Origin: Candidatus Hydrogenedentota bacterium
Lineage (GTDB): Bacteria > Hydrogenedentota > Hydrogenedentia > Hydrogenedentales > SLHB01
Assembly (NCBI GenBank): GCA_020848835.1
Contig: JADLHJ010000019.1
Location: 1 to 33,533, forward strand
DNA length: 33,533 bases
Direction: 5' to 3'
Position 1 is the first letter of the stretch, and each line of letters opens with the position of its first letter. The notes under the pieces are model-generated. The model saw only the letters and a program-made list of their open reading frames with translations. It did not search any database and was not told the origin of the DNA. The position numbers and the translations under genes were made by a program. Shown here piece by piece: positions 1 to 8,987 of the stretch.

Positions 1-160
1 TAAACGTCCATGTCGATTTGCACGCCATCGTGCAAGTCTGGCAACCAATGCAGCGATTGATGTTGAACACAAATGCGAACTGGCGCTTTGGAAAGGCCGC
101 TTCGTAGGGGTATTCCATTTCGCGGCCAAGCTGCCAGTTGAATACATCAGGCATGTTCAT
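1..160 (-). CDS. nxrB: NxrB/NarH-like iron-sulfur beta subunit, N-terminal part only
   Basis: Runs off the start of the window; 53 codons are visible. The start ATG at 160 follows a good ribosome site (GGGGAG two bases upstream). The visible protein has [13 protein letters not shown], then [11 protein letters not shown] and the first ferredoxin motif [11 protein letters not shown] followed by KSTW. This opening is the one I know from the beta subunits of Nitrospira and anammox-type nitrite oxidoreductase, and it also fits the wider NarH/selenate/perchlorate/ethylbenzene dehydrogenase beta family. The first cluster has its full Cys set (C-x2-C-x2-C-x3-C). The subunit passes electrons from the molybdenum subunit through four iron-sulfur clusters to a heme subunit. 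It is the last visible gene of the nxrC-nxrA-small ORF-nxrB operon and overlaps the small ORF by 14 bases. Identification as beta subunit is firm; the nitrite versus nitrate role is inferred. Confidence 0.9.
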   Translation of the reverse strand, partial: MNMPDVFNWQLGREMEYPYEAAFPKRQFAFVFNINRCIGCQTCTMACKSTWTF

Positions 161-437
161 TACTCCCCATGCGTGCGCCGCGGCAGGCCTCGAAGACCGC
201 GCAGTTCTCGTTGACGATATCTCGAATTCGTTCGTGCCCCAATGCCAAGTACGCGCCATGCGGGCCACGATACTCCGGCGCGCTAAACGTCAGCATGATG
301 CTGGAGCGATCCAGTCCAGACCTTGCCAGTTCATCGGCGTAGGCATACGCCGCATCGACGACGGCGTCGATTGGGGCCTCAAGCGATACGCCGGTCAGCG
401 TCATCGGGTCATCGGGATCGGGGTCGTCGTATGGCAT
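147..437 (-). CDS. Small hypothetical protein between nxrA and nxrB
   Basis: A 96-residue ORF starting at ATG 437, 14 bases after the nxrA stop, and ending inside the first codons of nxrB (14-base overlap). Its tight packing in the operon argues that it is real and translationally coupled. The protein is acidic at the start ([11 protein letters not shown]), then has a predicted helix with [19 protein letters not shown] and ends with an [11 protein letters not shown] stretch and two Cys. It has no signal peptide or membrane segment, so it is probably cytoplasmic. I do not recognise the family. It is far shorter than NarJ/TorD-type chaperones (about 200 residues), but a helper role in maturing the enzyme before export is a reasonable guess from position alone. 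Confidence 0.7.
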   Translation of the reverse strand: MPYDDPDPDDPMTLTGVSLEAPIDAVVDAAYAYADELARSGLDRSSIMLTFSAPEYRGPHGAYLALGHERIRDIVNENCAVFEACRGARMGSNEHA

Positions 438-451
438 GGCCAAGTGCTTTC

Positions 452-3400
452 TTAGAAGGCGGCTTCGCCGTGGAAGCCACCGGAAATGTATTGCTTCATT
501 GCATCGTCTTCGTTGTCGGGGGCCATGCCAGACAGGGTAGGCCCCCACACGCCCTTGCCATGCAAACCGCCGTCCTCGGCTTTGGTGATTTTCACAAGCG
601 TTTCTTTGGGTACGGTGTTGACGGCATGGTTATCGGCCTCGCCGCCAAACAAAAACCCAATAGTCGCTTTGGCCTTGTGGAACAGCGTGTCGGTCTGGTG
701 CATGGGCATGTGCCAGTTGCGCGTTATGGACTGTTGTGAGCCGTATCGCATGTTGGCCTGATAGCCGGTGTTTTCTGCAAGCGCGCGGCCGTCCGGCCGC
801 GTCTCGTGCGCTTTGACGCTGCGTTCTGTCGCAATAAACGGTCCGTGCTTCATCATGACGATGTCGTAGGGATAGGCGTGATTGTATTTCAAGCGCAGCA
901 TGCATCGAGAGACTTTGTAGAACGGATCGTCGGGCTTCGCACCGATGTACGGACGGTCTGCCGGATTCGCGTCTACGTATACGTAGTCACCGTCGTTGAT
1001 TCCGAGATCGCGCGCGGCCTGCGGGTTCATGTGGAGTTGGTGTTCACCCACGGTTGGCGCGCGTTTGTCAAGCCGGTACGGGTCGCCGAAGTTCGAGTCG
1101 TAGAGCATGTGCCAGTCGATATTCGACCAACTGCTATGGACGCGGTGACGCGTCTTGGGCGTCATGCAGAAGAACTGGAAGCCTTTCTCCCAAAGAAAGT
1201 TCTTCGTCGTCTTTACTTGCGCCCAAGGCATTTTGACGTTGCGAATCGTGCGTTCGTCCCAATGCTCGGCGTTTTGCGGGATGCCGTAGTCGTCGGGCCG
1301 AATCAACGGATTCGAACTAACGATTACGTTCGGCAGGTACGGTGTCGATTCGGGCCCTTCGCGGTGAACGATAAAGTTTTCGCCATACTCGATCGCCTCC
1401 GACGTGTCTGCGTACGCGTGCAGACGTCCGGTGTCCGTGAAGAAAGGGAGCGAATCGTGAATCTGCTCATAGAACGGGATGCGCGGGTATGTCCGAAAGT
1501 TCAGCAAACATCCGCCGGATGGACCGTGCTTGCCCGCCATGATATCTTCCAGTTTGTATCCGGCCGTTGTCGTGCTCGTATCGAGCAACCGCTGAATATA
1601 TACGCCGCGTTTTCCCTCATGTTCGAACTTGAACATATCGCGGAAGCGCCCGTCACCGGTCTCTTCACCAAGCGCGGCGGTGATGCCGGCCAGGATCGCC
1701 GCGTCGTCTTTGCTGTCGAAAACGGGGGGTATTCCTCCTTTCCATATTTGCAGGAATGGATTGGAGCAGGACGCGGTGATTTCAAGGTCCTCAAACTCAA
1801 GCCACGAATTTGCGGGCAGCGCGATGTCGGCATACTCGATCGACGACGTAATCTGGATGTCGATGGAAACGATCATGTCCACAAGCGGGTTTACGTTTTT
1901 GATCATTTCGTACACCCACTTGGCGTTGTTAATAAGATTGACGTTTGTAAACATGATCGCCTTGGACGGCGTGGGCATGTGGGATTTGCCCGTGAAGTTC
2001 TTGCGGCCATATTTTGGTGTCTCGACGATGAGCGCCTTATCGCCGTGGTTCCAATAGGCGGGTTCCTCGTCTTTCGTGTAGGCGTGCGCGTGAACTTCCT
2101 TGCCGGGCACACTTTCATCTAAAGTGAGATGGAAGGGGTCTTCCGCGACCCATCCCTTGAAGCCTGGACCGGTCTGCGGCGATCCTTGGAATAACGCGGC
2201 TTTATAGTTGCCGGCCCAGGTATGGCACCCCGCGCCCGGCTTGCCGATGTTTCCGGTTAGCATGACCGGCAAATATGCGGCCCGGTTCATTTCCGTCGCA
2301 TGAAACCAGTGGTTGATACCTTCGCCTTGATGGATGGCCACCGGTTTCATCGTCGCAATGTCGTTTGTCAACTGTTCGATCAGCTCTTTTGGCGCTTGGG
2401 TAATATCGTGGACGGTATCGAGGTCGTAGTCTTTCAGGTGGTCCTGGTATAGAGACCACAGGGAAGCCACCTCGACCTCTTCGCCGCTCACCAACTTGAT
2501 TTTGGTGCGTATCTCGAGTGCCGGATCGGTTCCCTTCTCGACAAAACGGGCGCCCACATCGTCACGGGACAACGCAACGGACCTGTTCTCTTTCGTGTCC
2601 CAAACCACGAAGTCGCTCAACTTGGCGTACTGCTCCGCAGTCAGGTTTTGCACTTTCATGGACGCACCGTCCGCAGTCAAACCCGGCTTGTAATCCGGGA
2701 ACACATCTTGCGCACGAAGTCGTTTCAGGTTGTCGGTACGAACAAGCAACGGAAAGTCCGTGAACTGTTTGACGAACGCTTCGTCGTACTGCTTGTTGTC
2801 CATCATGAGTTTCGTTACGCCCAACCAAAGCGCCGCGTCCGTAGCGGGACGAATCGGTATCCAATAGTCCGCCTTGGTCGAAGGGGGGCCATATTCCGGG
2901 GCGATGACGACGATTTTTGCTCCGCGCTCCATACACTCGATGAACCAATGCGAATCGGTCAGCTTGTTTTCGACCAGATTCTTGCCGTCCATAACGATCA
3001 GCTTCGAGTAGCGCAAATCGTTGAAATCGCAGTCCGAAGCTTGGAGACCGTGTACCCAGGGTTGCCCCGGTGCCTGATCGCCGTGCCACGTGTAGTTCGA
3101 CCAGTTGCGTCCGGCCAGCGCTTCCTCGGGCCCAACACCGCGCACGTGCGCATCGAGCAAAGCCAATGAGTTGTTCAGCCGGTACATGCCGTACTTGCCA
3201 ATCACGCCCAACAGCCCCATGCCACCGCGCGTCTTGATGCATCGCGTACCTGCGCCCTTGGTTTCTTCGACCATCTCGGGCTGGTAGCCTTGCGATAACA
3301 GACGCTGCGTACCTTCCTCCCCGCTGTAATGTCGGGCGACCGAGTGAAGGCCTTTTGCAACATAGCGAAACGCATCTTGCCACGATGCGCGCACAAAGGT

Positions 3401-3913
3401 GTCGGTGCCGCGGCTGTCGAACTTGTATTGCGTGCGCAGTTCTGGAGTAAGCGCAGGGAACCCGGCATCGGCCCACGCCTTCCATCCCTTTCGCACGATG
3501 GGATAGCGCAGGCGGTATGGTCCGTAGATTACCCGGTGAAACGTGTAACCCTTCGCGCACTGACGGGGGTTCCAGTTCACGGTTGCCTTGGTCCCATATA
3601 GATCCGCGTAGTCCTGATAATCGTAGGTCGCGCCTAGCCGCGTGACGATTCCATTGCGAACGTATGCGCGCACGCGGCATGCATGGGTGTCGTTTGGCGA
3701 ACATACCCAGTCGAACATGCTGTCATAGCGATACTGATTGCGGTATATCTTTTCCCAATCGCGCGCGACGGCTCCCGCGAGGGGGTTGGACGCCGGATCA
3801 GCGGCGTGCAAAAGTTGGATGGGTAAGCCGGCGATACCGGCGCCGAGACCCACCCCAAGCACGCGCAGGAAGTCGCGCCGCGCTATGCCGCCTGTTTGCT
3901 CACGATCGCTCAT
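452..3913 (-). CDS. nxrA: Periplasmic nitrite oxidoreductase/nitrate reductase-like molybdenum catalytic subunit
   Basis: A 1153-residue molybdopterin (bis-MGD) oxidoreductase of the type II DMSO reductase family. A Tat signal with RRDFLR at residues 12-17 sends it to the periplasm already folded. The N-terminal [4Fe-4S] (FS0) site reads C71-x3-D75-x3-C79 with C119 downstream. Aligned to E. coli NarG (His-x3-Cys-x3-Cys...Cys), the His is Cys and the second position is Asp. One Asp plus three Cys is the pattern I associate with Nitrospira/anammox-type NxrA, whose length (about 1150) also matches. Asp279 in YTWHGDQ lies where NarG has its Mo-ligand Asp. Start at ATG 3913 is supported by GAGGGA six bases upstream; nxrC ends 26 bases before. 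Relatives in this clade oxidise nitrite or reduce nitrate, and sequence alone cannot tell the direction. Confidence 0.9.
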   Translation of the reverse strand: MSDREQTGGIARRDFLRVLGVGLGAGIAGLPIQLLHAADPASNPLAGAVARDWEKIYRNQYRYDSMFDWVCSPNDTHACRVRAYVRNGIVTRLGATYDYQDYADLYGTKATVNWNPRQCAKGYTFHRVIYGPYRLRYPIVRKGWKAWADAGFPALTPELRTQYKFDSRGTDTFVRASWQDAFRYVAKGLHSVARHYSGEEGTQRLLSQGYQPEMVEETKGAGTRCIKTRGGMGLLGVIGKYGMYRLNNSLALLDAHVRGVGPEEALAGRNWSNYTWHGDQAPGQPWVHGLQASDCDFNDLRYSKLIVMDGKNLVENKLTDSHWFIECMERGAKIVVIAPEYGPPSTKADYWIPIRPATDAALWLGVTKLMMDNKQYDEAFVKQFTDFPLLVRTDNLKRLRAQDVFPDYKPGLTADGASMKVQNLTAEQYAKLSDFVVWDTKENRSVALSRDDVGARFVEKGTDPALEIRTKIKLVSGEEVEVASLWSLYQDHLKDYDLDTVHDITQAPKELIEQLTNDIATMKPVAIHQGEGINHWFHATEMNRAAYLPVMLTGNIGKPGAGCHTWAGNYKAALFQGSPQTGPGFKGWVAEDPFHLTLDESVPGKEVHAHAYTKDEEPAYWNHGDKALIVETPKYGRKNFTGKSHMPTPSKAIMFTNVNLINNAKWVYEMIKNVNPLVDMIVSIDIQITSSIEYADIALPANSWLEFEDLEITASCSNPFLQIWKGGIPPVFDSKDDAAILAGITAALGEETGDGRFRDMFKFEHEGKRGVYIQRLLDTSTTTAGYKLEDIMAGKHGPSGGCLLNFRTYPRIPFYEQIHDSLPFFTDTGRLHAYADTSEAIEYGENFIVHREGPESTPYLPNVIVSSNPLIRPDDYGIPQNAEHWDERTIRNVKMPWAQVKTTKNFLWEKGFQFFCMTPKTRHRVHSSWSNIDWHMLYDSNFGDPYRLDKRAPTVGEHQLHMNPQAARDLGINDGDYVYVDANPADRPYIGAKPDDPFYKVSRCMLRLKYNHAYPYDIVMMKHGPFIATERSVKAHETRPDGRALAENTGYQANMRYGSQQSITRNWHMPMHQTDTLFHKAKATIGFLFGGEADNHAVNTVPKETLVKITKAEDGGLHGKGVWGPTLSGMAPDNEDDAMKQYISGGFHGEAAF

Positions 3914-3939
3914 GGTAGTATCCCTCGCGTCATTGGCCG

Positions 3940-5541
3940 CTATGGTTCCAGTTTCAACTCATGCCAGATTGTCACGCACTTCTTTCCGTCGCGGTCCCCT
4001 GCACTGCCGTCCCACACGGCGAATGCGACCGAGTATGTCGCCCCCGGCTTCAACGCGAGCTTGTCCCCCCCCTTGGGGACAAGCGGCCTCCTGAACGTGA
4101 CCGCGTATGAGGAAGACTCATAGACACCTTCCGCGCCGACGTTTTGGTCTACCAGGGGCCGCACTTGAAGCGACCCAAAACCGCTCGCTTGCAGACTTTC
4201 CGCCGAACGCCGGTACGTCGGGTCGGAAACGATATTCCCGGCGCCCCATCCGGTCACAAAAGTTGGATCGGACTCTAGCGTCAATGCGTTGCGGGTTGGC
4301 TGTTCCAGGGGGGAGTTCATTAGATTGGGATAGGAATCCGTGCCAATGTTTGGATAGACGGCTTCGATGTCCTGAAACGCGGTCTTGAGATCGGCCTGCC
4401 GTTCGGATTTCCACATCCAGATGTTGACCGGATTGCCCGGCTCGCCCATGCCGATAAATGGAGGCGATTTCGCAGCGGTGAGTTGGACCGCCGCCGCGTC
4501 GCGGAAATCTTGCGGCCGGATGGCGGTGTGGTCGTGCGTGGCGTCTGGCCACGTCAGTTGGATGACGACATCCTTACCGTCATGCATTGCGCGCACCGTG
4601 ACGACTCGCGGATATTCGTCGCGCCACCAAAGCGGCATGGTAACAACTTCGGCCGTCTGCGCGCCTCGCCATTCCGCTGAGTCCGGATGATATGGGATTT
4701 GTTTCCGCCGAACGGCAGTCACCATTTGACGGCGTGGCACAACGCTGTCGCGCTGTTCTTCCGACGACATTTCCAAGACATAATGCGTCAAGTGCCACGC
4801 CTGTTCGCCGTACGACCAGTCGCTCATCGGCATCGGCGTTCCCGGGATACCCGCGACAATTCGGCGATAGACTTCTTCTCTTGTTGGCGTGCCCTTATAT
4901 ATGCCTTTAGTCAGATCGCGCGGACGCGTTGGGAATCCTTCCTGATCGATCTGTTTTTGTTGACCATCGCCATGTCCAGATTCTCCGTGGCATGGCGCGC
5001 ACCCTTCCTTGTAGAGCTTTGCAGCAACCACTTTCGCCGCTTCGTCGTATACAGGCTCGGATGGAACAGAGATTACGCCAGCGCGTTCAGAAGAGGCTGC
5101 TGGTTGCGCCGACGCGGTAGACTGGTCGGGCCACGGCCTTTCTGCCAAGGTTTTCACGTAGTAAACGAGTGACCAGCGTTGCTCTTCGCTCAAACGGTCC
5201 CATGGCGGCATTGAAGAGCCCGGCATACCGCGCGTCAATGTTTGGAACAAATCGACATCGGTTGGCCGACGTTCCCACGTCGAGGCGATGCGATACTCGC
5301 TGGTTACGAAGTTTCGCGGTTTGGGATACAGCAAATATGCCGCGTTTCCGTCACCTCGTCCTTCGGTTCCGTGGCAGTCCGCACATTCGCGCAGATAAAT
5401 CTGCTTTCCTTGCTCGATTAATGCGGGCGATGGCCCCGGAGGGGTTGGCGCACTCATCTCCTCTGCACACACCGCGCACAACACCCCGCATGCCGAAAGC
5501 ACCACCACCAGCGAGATTCGAAGCCTAAGGATTGACCCCAT
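3940..5541 (-). CDS. nxrC: NxrC-like subunit: two cytochrome c domains plus ethylbenzene-dehydrogenase-type heme b domain
   Basis: First gene of the nxr operon, 533 residues from ATG 5541, chosen because GAGGGAG lies six bases upstream; an ATG 18 bases earlier has no such site. A signal peptide (RLRISLVVVLSACGVLCAVCA) is followed by two mono-heme cytochrome c domains: CADCH with candidate Met ligand in MPGSSMPPW, and CAPCH with IPGTPMPMSD. The C-terminal part (about residue 290 on) is an EB_dh domain like the gamma subunits of ethylbenzene dehydrogenase and chlorate/selenate reductase, which bind heme b through Met and Lys. GMGEPGNPVNIWMWK is the likely ligand region. Role: take electrons from or give them to NxrB and connect to the periplasmic cytochrome pool. 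Fusion of two c-type domains to EB_dh makes a complete electron exit in one chain. Confidence 0.88.
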   Translation of the reverse strand: MGSILRLRISLVVVLSACGVLCAVCAEEMSAPTPPGPSPALIEQGKQIYLRECADCHGTEGRGDGNAAYLLYPKPRNFVTSEYRIASTWERRPTDVDLFQTLTRGMPGSSMPPWDRLSEEQRWSLVYYVKTLAERPWPDQSTASAQPAASSERAGVISVPSEPVYDEAAKVVAAKLYKEGCAPCHGESGHGDGQQKQIDQEGFPTRPRDLTKGIYKGTPTREEVYRRIVAGIPGTPMPMSDWSYGEQAWHLTHYVLEMSSEEQRDSVVPRRQMVTAVRRKQIPYHPDSAEWRGAQTAEVVTMPLWWRDEYPRVVTVRAMHDGKDVVIQLTWPDATHDHTAIRPQDFRDAAAVQLTAAKSPPFIGMGEPGNPVNIWMWKSERQADLKTAFQDIEAVYPNIGTDSYPNLMNSPLEQPTRNALTLESDPTFVTGWGAGNIVSDPTYRRSAESLQASGFGSLQVRPLVDQNVGAEGVYESSSYAVTFRRPLVPKGGDKLALKPGATYSVAFAVWDGSAGDRDGKKCVTIWHELKLEP

Positions 5542-5874
5542 AAATAGCTCCCTCGACACCCCCGTGTTTCCACTTTCGACAACTTACCCCCAGGCAATTG
5601 TTGCAAGTAGTGGAGTCTTTTATCCATTTTTATCGCTGATACGCTACGAGAAAGTCAAGTGATTTTTTTGGGCTAATCTGATGCCGTATGAAAACGAAAC
5701 CAAGTTATTGGTCAGCAGAAGAACCAGACACGTCGCGGCTAAACGAAAGCGAGCAAGCAGGAAATCATGACAGCGCTCGGACACTGCATAATGTAGCGGG
5801 GAACGAGCAGACAAACTTCAATTCGCGAACAAGTCAGGGCTGATTGACGCGTCTAACTTTGAAAGAGGTGTGAT
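5542..5874. other. Divergent intergenic region between nxr operon and GH106 gene
   Basis: It holds the nxr promoter/operator on the minus strand and the leader of the GH106 gene. On the plus strand a 51-codon ORF (5688-5843, MKTKPSYWSAEE...) is open, very hydrophilic and without a ribosome site, so I do not call it. No clear promoter for the GH106 gene was found; its ribosome site AGAGGTG lies just before ATG 5875. Confidence 0.6.
5611..5658 (-). promoter_or_regulatory. nxr operon promoter with Rrf2-type operator
   Basis: Reading toward nxrC: -35 TTGACT (5653-5658), 18-base spacer, -10 GATAAA (5629-5634), then the operator TGGATAAAAGACTCCACTAC (5607-5626). The 16-base core TGGA-N8-TCCA (5611-5626) begins two bases after the -10 box, where a bound repressor would block initiation. 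The same arrangement occurs at three other promoters in the window. The leader then runs about 65 bases to the ATG at 5541. Confidence 0.7.
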
Positions 5875-8800
5875 ATGAAACAACGCTTATTCTCTCTAAT
5901 CGCGATCCAAGTGATTGCGATGACGGCACACCCGGATGCACTACAAGATCGATTTGCCAATCCTCCGGAAACAACAAAACCGCGTTGTTACTGGTACTGG
6001 ATGGACGGCCACATTTCTCGCGAAGGTATTACGAAAGACCTGGAAGCGATGCGAAGTTCCGGTATCGGCGGTGCGTACATCGGGGTCATCAGCGGCCAGA
6101 GTGGCATGCCTGCAAACGCCGGCTATAAGGCGCTATCCGAATCGTGGTGGGGATACATCGAGCACGCCGTTCGTGAAGCGGGACGTATTGGCGTCGATAT
6201 TGGACTTTTTAATTCGCCCGGTTGGAGCCAGTCGGGTGGGCCGTGGGTCAGGCCGGAGCAGTCGATGCGATACGTATTGCTGCCGGAAATCCGAGTACGC
6301 GGACCTCAGCGGTTCGAGGGACCACTTCCTACGCCTGCGGGGCCGTTTCAGGATGTCGCGGTAGTGGCGTTTCCCGTACCCGAGTGCGATGGAGAATATG
6401 TGAAAGAGACCGCGCGCACTTCGAAATCGGTCTTGTTTGAATCGCAGGCAGGGTTCACTGCAAGAAGCTTGGTCGTAGAGCTGGTCGGACCAGTCAGAGT
6501 GGTTGGTGAACTGAAAGCATCCGACGATGATCAGGAATACAGAATTGTGACGAAGTTCGAGATTGACCGTCACAACGTGGCCGTTAACGTGGGGCCAATT
6601 CCGCTGGCCCCTATCGTCGTATCGTTCCCGGCGACTAGATCGAAAAACTTCCGGCTAGACTTCTCCCAAGTATGCGAACTTGGTCAGGTGCTCCTCTCGT
6701 CCGCGGCGCGCGTGGAGCGCTACCCGGAGAAGTCACTTGCGAAAATGTTTCAGGATCCGCTTCCTCCGTTTGACTTCTACGAGTGGCCCGCTGCGACGGA
6801 GCCTGACTCCTCAGACCTTGTCGTCTCTGCGAATAAGGTTCGCGACCTCAGTGCGCTAATGGATGCAGACGGAACCCTCCGTTGGGACGTCCCGGATGGC
6901 GAGTGGATCGTGCAGCGTGCCGTGATGGTTCCCACGGGTACGCAAAACAGTCCCGCACCACCCGAAGCGACTGGGTTGGAAGTAGACAAGATGAATCGGA
7001 CGGCCCTTGTATCACACTTCGACGCATTCGTTGGCGATCTTCTCCAGCGCTTGCCAGCCAAAGAGCGAACCGCGTGGACTCACGTCGTTGCAGATAGTTA
7101 TGAGATGGGATCGCAGAACTGGACCGACGGATTTGCCGACGATTTTCGCAGGCGATTCGGTTATGACCCGATACCGTGGTTGCCCACGATGACCGGTCGC
7201 ATTGTCGGATCGGCAGACCAATCCGACCGCTTTCTATGGGACCTGCGGCGCGCCGTCGCCGACAAGGTTGCGCGCGATTACGTAGGTGGGCTGCGTGACC
7301 TCTGTAGCAGGCACGGACTCACGTTGTGGCTCGAGAATTATGGCCATTGGGGCTTCCCATCGGAATTTCTGAGATACGGCGGGGCGAGTGACGAAATCGG
7401 CGGAGAGTTCTGGGTAACCGGAAATCTAGGAAGTATCGAACTTCGTGCGGCCGCGTCGGCAGCGCATACGTACGGCAAGAGAGTCGTCTGGTCCGAGGCG
7501 TTCACCGGGGGACCCTCTTTCGTCAATACGCCTCGCGATCTTAAGGCGCGAGGCGACTGGGCGTTTTGCGAAGGCGCCAATCAGTTCGTGCTGCACGTCT
7601 ATATTCATCAGCCTTGGGACGATAAGAAACCCGGTGTCAATGCGTGGTTCGGGACCGAGTTCAACCGTCACAATACGTGGTTCGAATATATGACGCCTTG
7701 GGTCGATTATCTCCGCAGGTGCAGCGTGATGTTACAGACGGGAAATCATGTCGCCGATGTAGCGTACTTCATCGGCGAGGATTCCCCGAAGATGACTGGC
7801 CCCGCTAAACCTTCACTTCCGAAAGGCTATGACTTCGATTTCATCAACGCCGAGGTAATCGAGAAGAGATTACGCGTGCGCAACGGCCAGTTTGTCTTGC
7901 CAAGCGGGCAGCGGTATCGCCTCCTGGTCTTGCCCGAATCGGAAACGATGCGACCTAAAGTGCTGAAGAAACTGCAACGATTGGTTGCCCACGGAGGCAC
8001 GATACTTGGAACAAAGCCGGAGCGTTCGCCCAGCATGGAGGACTATCCGGCATGTGACGAAAACGTCCGGAGATTGGCGGACGCATTGTGGAATAACGAG
8101 CGTGTGCTTTCCGGAATCGGTGTGAACGATGCGCTGGAACGGATAAAAATATCCGCCGACGTAGTATGTCCGCAGAACATCGTGTGGAAACATCGGCACG
8201 TCGACGATGCGGACATCTACTTTCTGTCGAATCAAACCGATGCAGGACGCGTGCAGGCGGTTTCATTCCGCGTTAACGGCCGTTCTCCGGAATTGTGGTG
8301 GCCGGACACCGGAAGTATGGAACCTGTTCGCGTCGAAGTAAGAGATGGGCGATCTGAAGTTGAGATACCGTTTGATCCTTATGGATCCGTGTTTGTTGTG
8401 TTTCGAAAAAATGGCACACCTGCGGTGGCGCTAGCACCCACCACCGAAACCGTCATCGATGTTTCGGGCCCGTGGTCCGTCACGTTCCCATCCGAAGAGG
8501 CAACCTTCGAAAAGTTAGTCTCTTGGGCCGAGCGTCCCGAACCTCGCATTAGATTCTATTCCGGGACCGCGACCTATCGAACAACGTTCGCGTTGCCTGG
8601 TTTTGTGTCACACGCGCGTTTGAACCTCGGCGCAGTCGAAGCGATTGCCGCAGTCCGCGTGAACGGTAAGTCCGCCGGTACACTTTGGAAGTATCCGTAC
8701 TCTGTGGATATCGGCGGCGCGGCAGTACCGGGCATGAATACGCTGGAAGTCGATGTCGTAAATTCGTGGTTGAACAGACTCGTCGGCGATGAACGCGCGG

Positions 8801-8907
8801 ATGCAGTAGGCCGTCAAACGTTCGTTACCACCAAGACGTGGAAATCGGACACACCCCTGAAGCCATCTGGGCTTCTGGGGCCGGTGTCTGTCACTGTCTC
8901 CGAGTAA
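5875..8907 (+). CDS. GH106-type alpha-L-rhamnosidase-like glycosidase
   Basis: A 1010-residue exported enzyme. N-terminal signal (MKQRLFSLIAIQVIAMTAHP) follows ribosome site AGAGGTG. The family opening is clear: PRCYWYWMDGHISREGITKDLEAM and GIGGAYIGV, then GLFNSPGWSQSGGPWV. The catalytic (beta/alpha)8 part contains DSYEMGSQNWT, LENYGHWG and VVWSEAFTGGPSF, acidic residues that are candidate general acid/base positions in GH106. The last 150 residues form a GH2-like sugar-binding jelly roll (VSGPWSVTFP, then LNLGAVEAIAAVRVNGKSAGTLWKYP). Family members cut terminal alpha-L-rhamnose from plant pectin and other complex glycans with inversion. The gene stands alone, divergent from nxr, so it probably belongs to a separate polysaccharide lifestyle. 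Exact substrate is unknown. Confidence 0.85.
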   Translation: MKQRLFSLIAIQVIAMTAHPDALQDRFANPPETTKPRCYWYWMDGHISREGITKDLEAMRSSGIGGAYIGVISGQSGMPANAGYKALSESWWGYIEHAVREAGRIGVDIGLFNSPGWSQSGGPWVRPEQSMRYVLLPEIRVRGPQRFEGPLPTPAGPFQDVAVVAFPVPECDGEYVKETARTSKSVLFESQAGFTARSLVVELVGPVRVVGELKASDDDQEYRIVTKFEIDRHNVAVNVGPIPLAPIVVSFPATRSKNFRLDFSQVCELGQVLLSSAARVERYPEKSLAKMFQDPLPPFDFYEWPAATEPDSSDLVVSANKVRDLSALMDADGTLRWDVPDGEWIVQRAVMVPTGTQNSPAPPEATGLEVDKMNRTALVSHFDAFVGDLLQRLPAKERTAWTHVVADSYEMGSQNWTDGFADDFRRRFGYDPIPWLPTMTGRIVGSADQSDRFLWDLRRAVADKVARDYVGGLRDLCSRHGLTLWLENYGHWGFPSEFLRYGGASDEIGGEFWVTGNLGSIELRAAASAAHTYGKRVVWSEAFTGGPSFVNTPRDLKARGDWAFCEGANQFVLHVYIHQPWDDKKPGVNAWFGTEFNRHNTWFEYMTPWVDYLRRCSVMLQTGNHVADVAYFIGEDSPKMTGPAKPSLPKGYDFDFINAEVIEKRLRVRNGQFVLPSGQRYRLLVLPESETMRPKVLKKLQRLVAHGGTILGTKPERSPSMEDYPACDENVRRLADALWNNERVLSGIGVNDALERIKISADVVCPQNIVWKHRHVDDADIYFLSNQTDAGRVQAVSFRVNGRSPELWWPDTGSMEPVRVEVRDGRSEVEIPFDPYGSVFVVFRKNGTPAVALAPTTETVIDVSGPWSVTFPSEEATFEKLVSWAERPEPRIRFYSGTATYRTTFALPGFVSHARLNLGAVEAIAAVRVNGKSAGTLWKYPYSVDIGGAAVPGMNTLEVDVVNSWLNRLVGDERADAVGRQTFVTTKTWKSDTPLKPSGLLGPVSVTVSE

Positions 8908-8987
8908 CACCGGTTGCACCGGCACACCACATCTATTCGAGGATTCGACCCACTTCGCGTACGTATCGCTACACGGTGCGCATCCTC

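Noticed and set aside
806..2122. A 438-codon open frame on the plus strand opposite nxrA
   Set aside because: It lies entirely antisense to the strong nxrA coding sequence, has no ribosome site and an Arg/Val-rich composition typical of a shadow frame in a high-GC gene.
5650..5672. FNR/DNR-type sites at the conserved TTGAC boxes
   Set aside because: The expected GTCAA partner four bases later is missing at all four TTGAC boxes; they are better explained as -35 elements.
5688..5843. A 51-codon frame upstream of the GH106 gene
   Set aside because: No ribosome site, no hydrophobic or domain-like segment and no operon context; chance frame in an intergenic region.
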